This document shows, in pieces, positions 6,323 to 12,792 of a DNA stretch of 12,792 nucleotides. Numbering within the stretch: position 1 is the first letter of the stretch; each line of letters starts with the position of its first letter. A program made the translations under genes and the position numbers. The DNA is taken from assembly GCA_013362195.1 (NCBI GenBank), contig JABFWM010000645.1:1-12792 (forward strand), in the 5' to 3' direction. This stretch comes from Acidobacteriota bacterium. GTDB lineage: Bacteria; Acidobacteriota; Vicinamibacteria; Vicinamibacterales; 2-12-FULL-66-21. The notes under the pieces are model-generated. The model was not told the DNA's origin. It searched no databases and saw only the letters and a program-made list of their open reading frames with translations.

Positions 6323-8266
6323 GTGCACCTCAGGACGTTCGTCTTCGGAAAGCGGCTGCGCTCTGATGCCGAAGGGGAGGAGCAGATCGGCACGATCCAG
6401 GGCATCCCCGTACTGGGGCTGGATGCCCTGGCGTCGGCCTGCTACGGGCCGGAGGCGGCCCTCACGATCCTTCTTGTCGTCGGCGCCGCCGCGTCTCAGC
6501 AGATTGTGCCGATCAGTGCGGCCATCATCGGCCTGCTGCTGATCCTTTACTTTTCATACCGGCAGACCATCGCCGCGTATCCGAACGGCGGCGGATCCTT
6601 CACCGTCGCGAAGGAGAACCTCGGCGCGGACGCAGGGCTCGTCGCGGCTGCTGCGCTCGCGGTGGATTACATCCTGAACGCCGCCGTCGCAATCTCCGCC
6701 GGCGTCGGCGCCATCGTGTCCGCCGTCCCCGTGCTGCTCCCGTACACGCTTCCGCTGTGCCTGGCTGTGCTGCTGCTGCTCACGGTCATCAACCTTCGCG
6801 GCGTCCGCTCGGCAGGGCTCGTCTTCATGGCGCCGACCTATGGCTTCGTCGCCACGCTCGTTGTGGTGATTGGTTACGGACTGCTCAGAACGATCGCTTC
6901 CGGCGGCGCTCCGCTTCCGGTCACCCCGCCGCCACGGCCGCATGAGGCCGCGGCAACGACGGCGGTCGGCTTCTGGCTGCTGCTCAACGCCTTCGCGAGC
7001 GGGTGTACCGCAATGACCGGGATCGAGGCGGTCAGCAACGGTGTGCCCCTGTTCCGGCAGCCCGCCGTCGGACCGGCACGCCGCACCTTGACGCTGATTG
7101 TCGCGATCCTCGTGTTCCTGCTCGGCGGGCTCGCGGTCCTGGTGCGCGCATACGGAATTACGGCGACGGTGCCCGGCGCGGCCGGATACCAGAGCGTCGT
7201 TTCACAAGTCGTGTCTGCCGTGATGGGGCGGGGCGCCTTCTACTACGTCACCATGACGTCGGTGCTGATGGTGCTGGCGCTGTCGGCGAACACGAGCTTT
7301 GCCGATTTCCCCCGCGTCTGCCGCGTGCTGGCCGCCGATCGCTACCTGCCGCCCGAGTTCGCACGACGCGGCAGCCGCCTGGTGTTCACCCACGGCATCG
7401 TCGTCCTTGCGGGGCTTGCCGGCGTTCTGCTCGTGGCGTTTGGCGGCATCACCGATCATCTGATCCCGCTCTTTGCCGTGGGCGCGCTGCTCGCCTTTAC
7501 GATGTCCCAGCTGGGCATGGTGGCGCACTGGCGGAAACGCCGCGAGCGCGGCACCCGCGCGAAGATGATCATCAACGCAGCGGGAGCGCTTGCGACGACC
7601 GCGGCGCTCTGCATTGTCACGGTCTCGAAGTTCTCGCACGGCGCGTGGATCACCGCACTTGTCATCCCGGCATTCGTCGTGTCGTTCCGCCGCGTGAAGC
7701 ACTATCACGAGCGCCTCGCCTCGGTCACGCGGGCGGAAGGTCCGTTGGACGTCGCGAACCTGGCGCCGCCCGTGGTAGTCATTCCGCTGCGGCGGCTCGA
7801 TCATGTCGGCGAGAAGGCGCTGCGGTTTGCGCTGACGATCTCACCCGAAGTGTACGTGGTGCAGGTGCTGGCGGAGGAACTGGACACGGACGATCTCGAG
7901 TCTCAATGGCATAATCGCGTAGAGGAGCCGGTACGCCGCGCGCTCGCCTCGCCTCCACCGCAGCTCGTGGTGATCAAGTCGCCGTACCGTCAGTTCTTCG
8001 AACGATTTCTGAGGTGGTTACGCGACCTCACCGCGACGAGGCCGGATCGACAGATCATCGTCCTGATCCCGGAACTCGTCCAGCGGCGGTGGTACCAGTT
8101 CATCGTCAGTCATCGCGCGATGTGGCTGAAGGCGCAGCTCCTCCTGAAGGGAGGGCCGCACGTATCGGTGATGTCGACGCCCTGGTATCCCGACCTCGCT
8201 CCGCGCGACGCGGGGTCGCGGTCGTGGGGAGTCCGTGCGCGCCGGCTCGGGGCGGAAGACGCCTGA
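6323..8266 (+). CDS. APC-superfamily permease, KimA-like potassium importer with cytosolic C-terminal domain
   Basis: A 647-residue membrane protein. About twelve hydrophobic segments occupy residues 28-455, followed by a cytosolic domain (about 480-625) with alternating beta/alpha character resembling the USP-like C-terminal domain of KimA. KimA-type proteins bring in K+ with protons and are controlled by c-di-AMP in Firmicutes. As I recall them, the KimA ion-site residues Asp36, Tyr43, Asp117 and Tyr118 have equivalents here with identical spacing: Asp34 and Tyr41 (GLDALASACYGPE), Asp115 and Tyr116 (AVDYILNA). Length also fits (KimA is about 607). The frame is open only from 6230 and contains no ATG, so GTG 6323 is the first standard start and directly precedes the family-like N-terminus (MHLRTFVFGKRL). 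It has no clear ribosome binding site, which is odd. The alternative is an amino acid permease of the same superfamily. Confidence 0.8.
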   Translation: MHLRTFVFGKRLRSDAEGEEQIGTIQGIPVLGLDALASACYGPEAALTILLVVGAAASQQIVPISAAIIGLLLILYFSYRQTIAAYPNGGGSFTVAKENLGADAGLVAAAALAVDYILNAAVAISAGVGAIVSAVPVLLPYTLPLCLAVLLLLTVINLRGVRSAGLVFMAPTYGFVATLVVVIGYGLLRTIASGGAPLPVTPPPRPHEAAATTAVGFWLLLNAFASGCTAMTGIEAVSNGVPLFRQPAVGPARRTLTLIVAILVFLLGGLAVLVRAYGITATVPGAAGYQSVVSQVVSAVMGRGAFYYVTMTSVLMVLALSANTSFADFPRVCRVLAADRYLPPEFARRGSRLVFTHGIVVLAGLAGVLLVAFGGITDHLIPLFAVGALLAFTMSQLGMVAHWRKRRERGTRAKMIINAAGALATTAALCIVTVSKFSHGAWITALVIPAFVVSFRRVKHYHERLASVTRAEGPLDVANLAPPVVVIPLRRLDHVGEKALRFALTISPEVYVVQVLAEELDTDDLESQWHNRVEEPVRRALASPPPQLVVIKSPYRQFFERFLRWLRDLTATRPDRQIIVLIPELVQRRWYQFIVSHRAMWLKAQLLLKGGPHVSVMSTPWYPDLAPRDAGSRSWGVRARRLGAEDA

Positions 8267-8277
8267 GGACCGGTGGA

Positions 8278-8299
8278 GTGGCGCCGCGCGCTGCGCCAC
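8278..8299. terminator. GC-rich stem-loop between convergent genes
   Basis: GTGGCGC (8278-8284) and GCGCCAC (8293-8299) form a perfect 7-bp stem around an 8-base loop, in the 45-base gap between the convergent permease and ATPase stops. No T-run follows on either strand, so it is not a canonical intrinsic terminator. Its position suggests it marks both transcript ends. Confidence 0.45.
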
Positions 8300-8311
8300 A
8301 CTGACGGCGTC

Positions 8312-10156
8312 CTACACGCGTCGCTCGTCGACGCGCGCCAGGTTGATGTCGTTCGCCGAGGCTGGACGGCCGTCGTGCGTCACTCGAAGCACTTCCTCGA
8401 GCGTGGTCTCGCCCTTCGCCACGAGCGCGAGACACTCCTCTCGCAGCGACACCATCCCGTGCGTGCGGGCGGTCTCGTACAGGCGTCCCTCGGGTGCGCG
8501 CGCGAGCACGAGCTCTCCTACCGGATCGGTCATGCGCAGCAGCTCGAATATCGCGACCCGGCCGCGGAAGCCGGTGCCACGGCACTCGGAACACCCTTGA
8601 CCGCGGGAGTACGAACCGGGCTCCCCGTTGCGGAACATCGCACGCAGGGCGGCGGGCGTCTGCACCTGGACGCGACATTTGCGGCACACCCGCCTGATCA
8701 GCCGTTGCGCGACGATGCCGATGACGCTGGACGCGACGAGATACGGTTCGACGCCCATCTCGAGCAGCCGGGTGATCGTCGGCACGGCGCCGTTCGTGTG
8801 CAACGTGGAGAGGACGAGATGTCCCGTGAGCGACGCCTCGACGGCGACCTCCAGCGTCTCGCTGTCGCGGATCTCGCCGACCATGATCACGTCCGGGTCC
8901 TGGCGCAGAATCGAACGTAATCCGTTGGCGAAGGTGAAGCCGGCCTTCGCGTTGGTCTGCCCCTGATTGATGCCGGGCAGCGCAAACTCCACCGGGTCCT
9001 CGATCGTGACGATGTTCTTGCCCGTCTGGACGAGTTCGCCCAGCGCCGCGTAGAGCGTGGACGTCTTGCCGCTGCCGGTCGGACCCGTGATGAGCAGAAT
9101 GCCCTCGGGCCGGTGGATGAGCGCGCGCACCGCGTCGAGCGTGTCGCCCGTCATGCCGACGCGATCCAGCTGCAGGCGAAGACGTGCGCTGTCCAGCAGG
9201 CGGAGCACCGCCTTTTCGCCGTGCACGGTGGGATACGTGGAGCTGCGCAGATCGAGGCGCTGCTCGCCCACCAACGCGCTGAATCGGCCGTCTTGAGGGA
9301 GCCGGTGTTCGGCGATGTCCATGCCGGAGAGCACCTTGATCCGCGCGACGACGGCGGGGGCGAGCGCCGTGGGCAATACCGCGATGTCGCGGAACGTCCC
9401 GTCTACGCGGAAGCGGATATGAAAGTCATCCGGCCGCCGCTCGAAGTGGATGTCGCTCGCACCATCCGCCGCGGCGCGCGCGATCACCCGTTCCAGCACC
9501 GACACGGCGGAACGCTCCGCCGCCTCATCGCGCGCCAGCAGCTGCGCGGCCGGAGAGTCGATCACCACCGGCTCGGCGTTCTGCTCGGAGATGTCCGGCA
9601 GCCATTCGTCCCGGTAATAGCGATCCAGGGCGGCGACGATCTCGTCTTCCAGCGCGAGCACGGTACGGATCTCACACCCGGACGCGAAGCGCAGGTCGTC
9701 GAGGGCCGCAAGATTTTTGGGCACCGCGAGCGCGACGGTCAGCGTGTTGCCCGCCTTGTGCAGCGGGAACGCGACGTGGCGTCGCGCGACTTTTTCCGGA
9801 AGGGCGGCGACCGCGTCCTGCTGCACGGTGTGCGCATTCACGCGAACGGTCGGCACCCCGAGCTGTTCACTCAGCACATCGAGCAGCGCCTCGGGCGTGA
9901 GGACTCCGAGGTCGACGAGCACTCGGCCCAGCCGCCCTCCGCTTTGCTTCTGCTCGGCAATCGCGCTCTCGAGTTCGGCCTCGGTGATCAGCCCGCGAGT
10001 GATCAACAGGCTTCCCAGGGCGGTATGACCGCGGGGCGGAACACGGGCCCCTTGATTGCGCCCGAGGGTGACGACGTTCGAGGGATCGCTCTGGGGCCGC
10101 GTGGCGCCGTCGCCGCGGGGCGGAGAACCAGGCGGCTGGCCGAACCGCAAAGGCAT
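8312..10156 (-). CDS. GspE/PilB-family secretion or pilus assembly ATPase
   Basis: A 614-residue cytosolic ATPase of the type that powers type IV pilus or type II secretion pseudopilus assembly. A Gly/Pro-rich flexible start (to about residue 42) is followed by an MshEN/GspE N1-type domain (about 44-175; LGSLLITRGLITEAELESAI, then LGRVLVDLGVLT). The N2 domain follows, then the ATPase core: Walker A GPTGSGKT (358-365), Asp box TIEDPVEF (384-391), Walker B region DPDVIMVGEIRDSET (420-434) and His box HLVLSTLHTN (446-455). A zinc site has CxxC at 491/494 and CxxC at 522/525, as in GspE and PilB. All catalytic elements are intact. ATG 10156 is used; GTG 10177 would add seven residues, and neither has a strong ribosome binding site. 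No platform protein, pilin or PilT lies in view, so GspE and PilB cannot be told apart from context. Confidence 0.9.
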   Translation of the reverse strand: MPLRFGQPPGSPPRGDGATRPQSDPSNVVTLGRNQGARVPPRGHTALGSLLITRGLITEAELESAIAEQKQSGGRLGRVLVDLGVLTPEALLDVLSEQLGVPTVRVNAHTVQQDAVAALPEKVARRHVAFPLHKAGNTLTVALAVPKNLAALDDLRFASGCEIRTVLALEDEIVAALDRYYRDEWLPDISEQNAEPVVIDSPAAQLLARDEAAERSAVSVLERVIARAAADGASDIHFERRPDDFHIRFRVDGTFRDIAVLPTALAPAVVARIKVLSGMDIAEHRLPQDGRFSALVGEQRLDLRSSTYPTVHGEKAVLRLLDSARLRLQLDRVGMTGDTLDAVRALIHRPEGILLITGPTGSGKTSTLYAALGELVQTGKNIVTIEDPVEFALPGINQGQTNAKAGFTFANGLRSILRQDPDVIMVGEIRDSETLEVAVEASLTGHLVLSTLHTNGAVPTITRLLEMGVEPYLVASSVIGIVAQRLIRRVCRKCRVQVQTPAALRAMFRNGEPGSYSRGQGCSECRGTGFRGRVAIFELLRMTDPVGELVLARAPEGRLYETARTHGMVSLREECLALVAKGETTLEEVLRVTHDGRPASANDINLARVDERRV

Positions 10157-10314
10157 CACCCGCCCGGATGGCAACACGTGCGCCAGCGTCGGCCCGCCCG
10201 CCGCCCGAAAAAAGGCACTCTATATCTTTGGATTTATGGCCGGATCGCCCCACAGGGCTGGCGGCGGTCGTCCGTCCCTGGGTGCACGTGGATGCTCCGA
10301 AAAGGCACAGTGCG

Positions 10315-10328
10315 TTTCAGATCTGAAA
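10315..10328. repeat. Perfect 14-bp palindrome, possible operator
   Basis: TTTCAGATCTGAAA reads identically on both strands. It lies about 160-175 bases upstream of the minus-strand ATPase start. Its length and symmetry suit a homodimeric regulator. No known factor is assigned. Confidence 0.4.
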
Positions 10329-10345
10329 TGCGGGCGAAACCGCTA

Positions 10346-10358
10346 GTGGACCGTCCAC
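10346..10358. repeat. 13-bp inverted repeat, possible operator
   Basis: GTGGAC, one base, GTCCAC. Its centre is about 30.5 bases from the centre of the 10315-10328 palindrome, close to three helical turns, so two dimers could sit on nearly the same DNA face. The assignment is speculative. Confidence 0.35.
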
Positions 10359-10504
10359 GTTGAACGAGGACCAGATCGCAGAACGCGGCGCCCGGATGGC
10401 AAGGCGCGACGACCGACAATACCGGCTGTATTTGAGGGAGGAGCAACGCCGCCAGCCGGGACGCTCCGCCCGCGAGGTGGTCCTTGATCAGCGGGGACAG
10501 TCCA

Positions 10505-11176
10505 TTAGGGCAGCTTCCGCTCGATGATGCCCTTGCACAGGGCGTAGCGCGTCAAGCCGGCGATATCGTGAATGTCCAGCTTGTTCATGAGCCGCTCGCG
10601 GTGCCGCTCCACCGTCTTGACGCTGATGCCCAGCTCCGCGGCGATCTGTTTGTTGCCGGCGCCTTCCGCAATCAACTGGAGCACTTCCGTCTCCCGGGAC
10701 GTCAACACGTCCGCGCGCTTCCTGACCGCCGTCCCCCGCACGACGGTCTCGCGATAGAGGTTCGTGAGTCGCGTGGACACCGCGGGGCTGAAGAATTTGT
10801 TCCCTCTTCTCGCCTCGCGAATGCCTCTGACCACATCGGTGAAGGCGGCCTGCTTGAGCAGGTAGCCCGCCGCACCGGAGTCGATCAACTGCTCGACGTA
10901 TTCATCGTCGCAATAGGACGACAGGATGAGCACGCGGGAGGAAGGCACGGCGGTCGTGATTTGACGGGTGGCTTCCAGGCCGTTCAGTTGCGGCATGGCA
11001 ATGTCCATGACGACCACGTCGGGCTTCAGCGCCTTGGCGAGCCGCACCGCCTGCCGGCCGGTCGCGGCTTCCCCGACGATCTCGATGTCGCGTTCGGTCC
11101 GCAGCAGCGCCCGCAGGCCCTCGAGCACGACCATGTGATCGTCGGCGAGCAAGACGGTGATTCGTGCGGCAGACAT
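10505..11176 (-). CDS. NarL/FixJ-family response regulator
   Basis: A 223-residue DNA-binding regulator. The receiver domain spans about residues 5-120: acidic pair Asp12/Asp13 (LLADDH), phosphorylation site Asp58 (VVMDIAMP), switch Ser86 (LILSS) and Lys108 (GYLLK) are all present, so it should be phosphorylated normally. A LuxR-type helix-turn-helix covers about 158-202 (LTSRETEVLQLIAEG, then NKQIAAELGISVKTVERHR). The family activates or represses transcription as a phosphorylated dimer. The ATG at 11176 lies one base after the kinase stop (TGACATG), so the two genes are translationally coupled and form a cognate pair. Likely targets are the flanking promoters, where palindromes occur. The target assignment is inference. 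Confidence 0.94.
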   Translation of the reverse strand: MSAARITVLLADDHMVVLEGLRALLRTERDIEIVGEAATGRQAVRLAKALKPDVVVMDIAMPQLNGLEATRQITTAVPSSRVLILSSYCDDEYVEQLIDSGAAGYLLKQAAFTDVVRGIREARRGNKFFSPAVSTRLTNLYRETVVRGTAVRKRADVLTSRETEVLQLIAEGAGNKQIAAELGISVKTVERHRERLMNKLDIHDIAGLTRYALCKGIIERKLP

Positions 11177-11177
11177 G

Positions 11178-12377
11178 TCACGCGCTCCGATGAGGGCGAT
11201 TCCGCAAGGGCACCTCGACTTTCACGGTCGTTCCCTTGCCGGGTGCAGATTTGAGATCAAAGCGACCCTCCACCAGCCGCACGCGCTCGTGGATGCCCAG
11301 CAGGCCGAGCCGTTTCTTCCCCCTGGCGGAGCGTTCCTGATCGACGACGAAGCCGCGGCCGTTGTCCTTGATTCGCATGCGGATGCCGCTGGCGACGGTA
11401 CGCAGGGTCACGTCGATCCGGCTCGCGTGCGCATGCTTGGCCACGTTCGTCAGGCTTTCCTGGACGACGCGGAACAGCACGGTTTTCTGTTCCGCGTTCA
11501 GCCGCTCGCCATCGATGGCGCTTCTGAACCGCACCGGCACGCCGGTGCGCTGCGAGTACTCCTTCACATACGAGCGCAGCGCCGGCACGAGGCCCAGGTC
11601 GTCCAGCATCGCCGGCCGCAATTCGCGCGCGAACTTGTGCACGGTGTCCATCGTGCCGACCAGCAGATTGCCGATATCGGCAATTTTTCTGCTCAGCAGC
11701 GCGGCCGCTTCGGCGGCGCCGTCCCGTTGCAGGAAGGCGAGGTTCATGTTGATGGCGGTCAGCGCCCGGCCGACTTCGTCGTGGAGCTCGCGGCTGATGC
11801 GCTTGCGCTCCTCCTCCTGGACGTCGAGGATCCGCATGGCCTGCTGTTGCTGACGGATGACGCGTTCGCGCTCCTCGACGAAACTGACGGCCACCGTATT
11901 GGCAATGCGGTTGGCCGCCGGTTCGTAGGCGTCGAGCATACGTTCGAGCCGTGCGAAGTCGTGGCGATATTCCCGGAACAGCGAACGGGCCAGCACGTCG
12001 CGCAGCAGCAGCACGATTCCCAGCACCTCGCGCGTCTCCACGCCGCGGGGAATGATCCGGCCCGACAGGTTCTGCGCGTACGCTTTCAGCGACTCGACGC
12101 TGCCGGTTTCCAGGATCTCGACGTAATTGTCGTAGACGGCCTTCGTCTCCGAATAGATCTCGCGCCTGGTCATGGCGGCGAGGAGCCTGGCCGTCCGGAT
12201 GCGCCTGGCCCATTCTTCGTGCAGCGTCCCGCGGTTGCGCCGCAGGTGCGCGCCCAGTTCCCGCAGGAACCTCCGGCTGGCGGCGGTCGGAGACAGGTTC
12301 GCGGCCATCGCGGTGTCCCTCGGCTCGTTGCGTCGATCACGGCGTTCCAGCATCCTGAGCGGCTCCTCATGGATCAT
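11178..12377 (-). CDS. Soluble histidine kinase with RsbRD-type N-terminal domain
   Basis: A 399-residue kinase of the NarX/DegS (HisKA_3) class. Residues about 36-160 resemble the RsbRD N-terminal domain (LRRNRGTLHEEWARRI, then a YDNYVEILETGSVESLKAYA stretch), a globin-like helical sensor known from stress-partner-switch proteins. A coiled linker (165-190) leads to the phosphoacceptor His199 in SRELHDEVGRALT. The ATP-binding domain has an N box around VVQESLTNVAKHA (304-316), a G1 box DNGRGF (338-343) and a GLLGIHERV box (358-366). There is no signal peptide or membrane segment, so it should sense an intracellular signal. ATG 12377 has GGAG seven bases upstream; internal ATGs at residues 9 and 24 also have good ribosome binding sites, so the true start is uncertain. 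It phosphorylates the regulator encoded next to it, by operon logic. Confidence 0.9.
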   Translation of the reverse strand: MIHEEPLRMLERRDRRNEPRDTAMAANLSPTAASRRFLRELGAHLRRNRGTLHEEWARRIRTARLLAAMTRREIYSETKAVYDNYVEILETGSVESLKAYAQNLSGRIIPRGVETREVLGIVLLLRDVLARSLFREYRHDFARLERMLDAYEPAANRIANTVAVSFVEERERVIRQQQQAMRILDVQEEERKRISRELHDEVGRALTAINMNLAFLQRDGAAEAAALLSRKIADIGNLLVGTMDTVHKFARELRPAMLDDLGLVPALRSYVKEYSQRTGVPVRFRSAIDGERLNAEQKTVLFRVVQESLTNVAKHAHASRIDVTLRTVASGIRMRIKDNGRGFVVDQERSARGKKRLGLLGIHERVRLVEGRFDLKSAPGKGTTVKVEVPLRNRPHRSA

Positions 12378-12417
12378 TGGTTGGCTCCGGAATCAGATCA
12401 ATCGTGCAATGCCCTGA

Positions 12418-12428
12418 GATCGCCGATC
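12418..12428. repeat. 11-bp inverted repeat in divergent promoter region
   Basis: GATCG, one base, CGATC, a perfect inverted repeat. It lies 41 bases upstream of the kinase start and within the region that must drive both the kinase operon and the exported-protein gene. Confidence 0.3.
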
Positions 12429-12432
12429 ACCT

Positions 12433-12444
12433 GTCGAGCTCGAC
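12433..12444. repeat. 12-bp perfect palindrome in divergent promoter region
   Basis: GTCGAGCTCGAC is fully self-complementary. It sits five bases after the 12418-12428 repeat. It is a candidate dimer-binding site, but GC-rich DNA yields such palindromes by chance more often. Confidence 0.3.
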
Positions 12445-12453
12445 GCGCGCATT

Positions 12454-12496
12454 GGGTGTTCAACCCCACGGCAAGGTAGGGTTTCACCCCCTTACC
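12454..12496. promoter_or_regulatory. Tandem GGGT..TTCA..CCCC pseudo-palindromes
   Basis: Two related sites: GGGTGTTCAACCCC (12454-12467) and GGGTTTCACCCCC (12479-12491). The second is extended outward to GGTAGGG (12475-12481) and CCCCCTTACC (12487-12496), a near-complete inverted repeat with one extra T. Both share a GGGT / TTCA / CCCC core, and their centres are about 25 bases apart. They lie between the divergent kinase and exported-protein genes. They could be binding sites for the adjacent NarL-type regulator, or small hairpins in a transcript. No clear -35/-10 pair for either gene was found here. Confidence 0.35.
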
Positions 12497-12579
12497 CGCC
12501 CGCGAGCATTGTCACTACGCTGGCTGGCGAGAACGAGTTCGGATTGTGCGCAGATTGCTCGCACCACACAGGAGGTGAA

Positions 12580-12792
12580 ATGGGTCCGCGATTTCTGAAG
12601 AGAAAAAAGATGGTGGCTCTCGTGTTCGCGAGTGGGGCCAGCCTGGCATTGTTGGGCACGGCGGTCGTGGCCAACCCGTTCGTGCTCGATTGGCGGGCGA
12701 TCGGGTTCGGTACGGTGGCGGGATCCTGTTCGACCGCGTTCGCGCAGAATTGTACGACGATCTCCACGGGGACCCTTCAGGGCACGCACATC
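12580..12792 (+). CDS. Exported protein of unknown function, 3' end cut by window edge
   Basis: The 71 visible residues show a textbook signal peptide: basic MGPRFLKRKK, a hydrophobic core from Val12 to Val30, and a probable cleavage after VVA31. The mature part starts NPFVLDWRAIGFGTV and contains Cys50 and Cys58, which could form a disulfide, then a Thr/Gly/Ser-rich stretch (TTISTGTLQGTH) typical of beta-rich secreted proteins. I recognise no family. The start has a perfect AGGAGG ribosome binding site (12570-12575), although only four bases before the ATG, so expression may be high. The upstream leader contains GCGAGCA (12502-12508) complementary to TGCTCGC (12556-12562). The gene is divergent from the kinase-regulator pair and may be one of its targets. 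The C-terminal part is needed to identify it. Confidence 0.75.
   Translation, partial: MGPRFLKRKKMVALVFASGASLALLGTAVVANPFVLDWRAIGFGTVAGSCSTAFAQNCTTISTGTLQGTHI

Larger units (their letters stand above)
10178..10504. promoter_or_regulatory. Intergenic region with palindromes and AT-rich promoter zone
   Basis: This 327-base gap between the regulator stop and the ATPase start has no convincing gene. An AT-rich island at 10205-10237, unusual in this GC-rich DNA, holds TATAGA on the minus strand (10219-10224), a plausible -10 for the ATPase gene without a good -35. The element CCGAAAAGGCAC occurs near 10298 and again, with two extra A, near 10205. A small inverted repeat AATAC-5-GTATT lies at 10418-10432. 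Two stronger palindromes are listed separately. Confidence 0.35.

Noticed and set aside
6202..6366. Upstream frame of 54 codons overlapping the permease start, with AGGA five bases before its ATG
   Set aside because: The product is an Arg/Pro-rich string without features. It was considered as a regulatory upstream ORF, but nothing beyond the weak AGGA supports translation.
10302..10318. GGCACAGTGCGTTT as a possible sigma54 promoter for a pilus-type gene
   Set aside because: The GG-to-GC spacing does not fit the -24/-12 rule, and the orientation is away from the ATPase gene.
9113..10363. Plus-strand open frame opposite the assembly ATPase
   Set aside because: It is a shadow of the ATPase codons, and its product has no recognisable motifs.
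10234..10446. Minus-strand frame of 70 codons after the response regulator, starting at TTG
   Set aside because: There is no ATG or convincing ribosome binding site, the codon use is unlike the neighbours, the product is not recognisable, and it covers the palindromes and likely promoter zone.
11157..12479. Plus-strand open frame opposite the histidine kinase (440 codons)
   Set aside because: It overlaps a kinase with all boxes intact; the product is a His/Gln/Arg-rich artefact of the opposite strand.
1..12792. CRISPR arrays, tRNA or rRNA genes, insertion sequences, phage or toxin-antitoxin genes
   Set aside because: Looked for on both strands. No regularly spaced repeats, cloverleaf-like sequences, transposase motifs or flanking terminal repeats were seen.

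Overview
This is an ordinary-looking, high-GC bacterial chromosome segment with no RNA genes, insertion sequences, phage genes or CRISPR arrays that I can see. The mix of genes suggests a soil-type Acidobacteriota, perhaps of the Vicinamibacteria kind: a DinB protein, a secreted seven-unit beta-propeller, an RhlE-type helicase, a B12-type radical SAM protein, an APC/KimA-like permease, a soluble RsbRD-type histidine kinase and an orphan PilB/GspE ATPase. That taxonomic guess is inference from gene content and base composition only.

Layout, left to right. A DinB-family gene cut by the window edge (1-413, minus) has a near-consensus promoter and is divergent from a plus-strand run. The plus run starts with a two-gene unit (633-2641) encoding two exported proteins: a small HExxH protein and a seven-repeat PD40/TolB-like propeller. 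It continues with a DEAD-box RNA helicase (2880-4145), a possible 62-residue small protein (4329-4517) that abuts or overlaps a B12-type radical SAM protein (4523-6058), and a KimA-like potassium/APC permease with a cytosolic C-terminal domain (6323-8266). A GC-rich stem-loop at 8278-8299 separates this run from a convergent minus-strand block: a PilB/GspE assembly ATPase (8312-10156), a NarL-type response regulator (10505-11176) and its histidine kinase (11178-12377). The last two are separated by one base. A divergent exported protein of unknown function starts at 12580 and is cut by the right edge.

How the parts may work together. The kinase and regulator are clearly one two-component system. 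The kinase has no membrane segment and carries an RsbRD-type N-terminal domain, so it probably senses a cytoplasmic or stress-related signal. The DNA on both flanks of this pair, before the secreted protein and between the regulator and the ATPase, holds several short perfect or near-perfect palindromes that could be operators. The permease gene has a leader of up to about 170 nt that can fold in two mutually exclusive ways, a possible RNA switch. The strongest candidates for something undescribed are that leader, the coupled small ORF and radical SAM gene, and the secreted HExxH/propeller pair. None is proven from one sequence.
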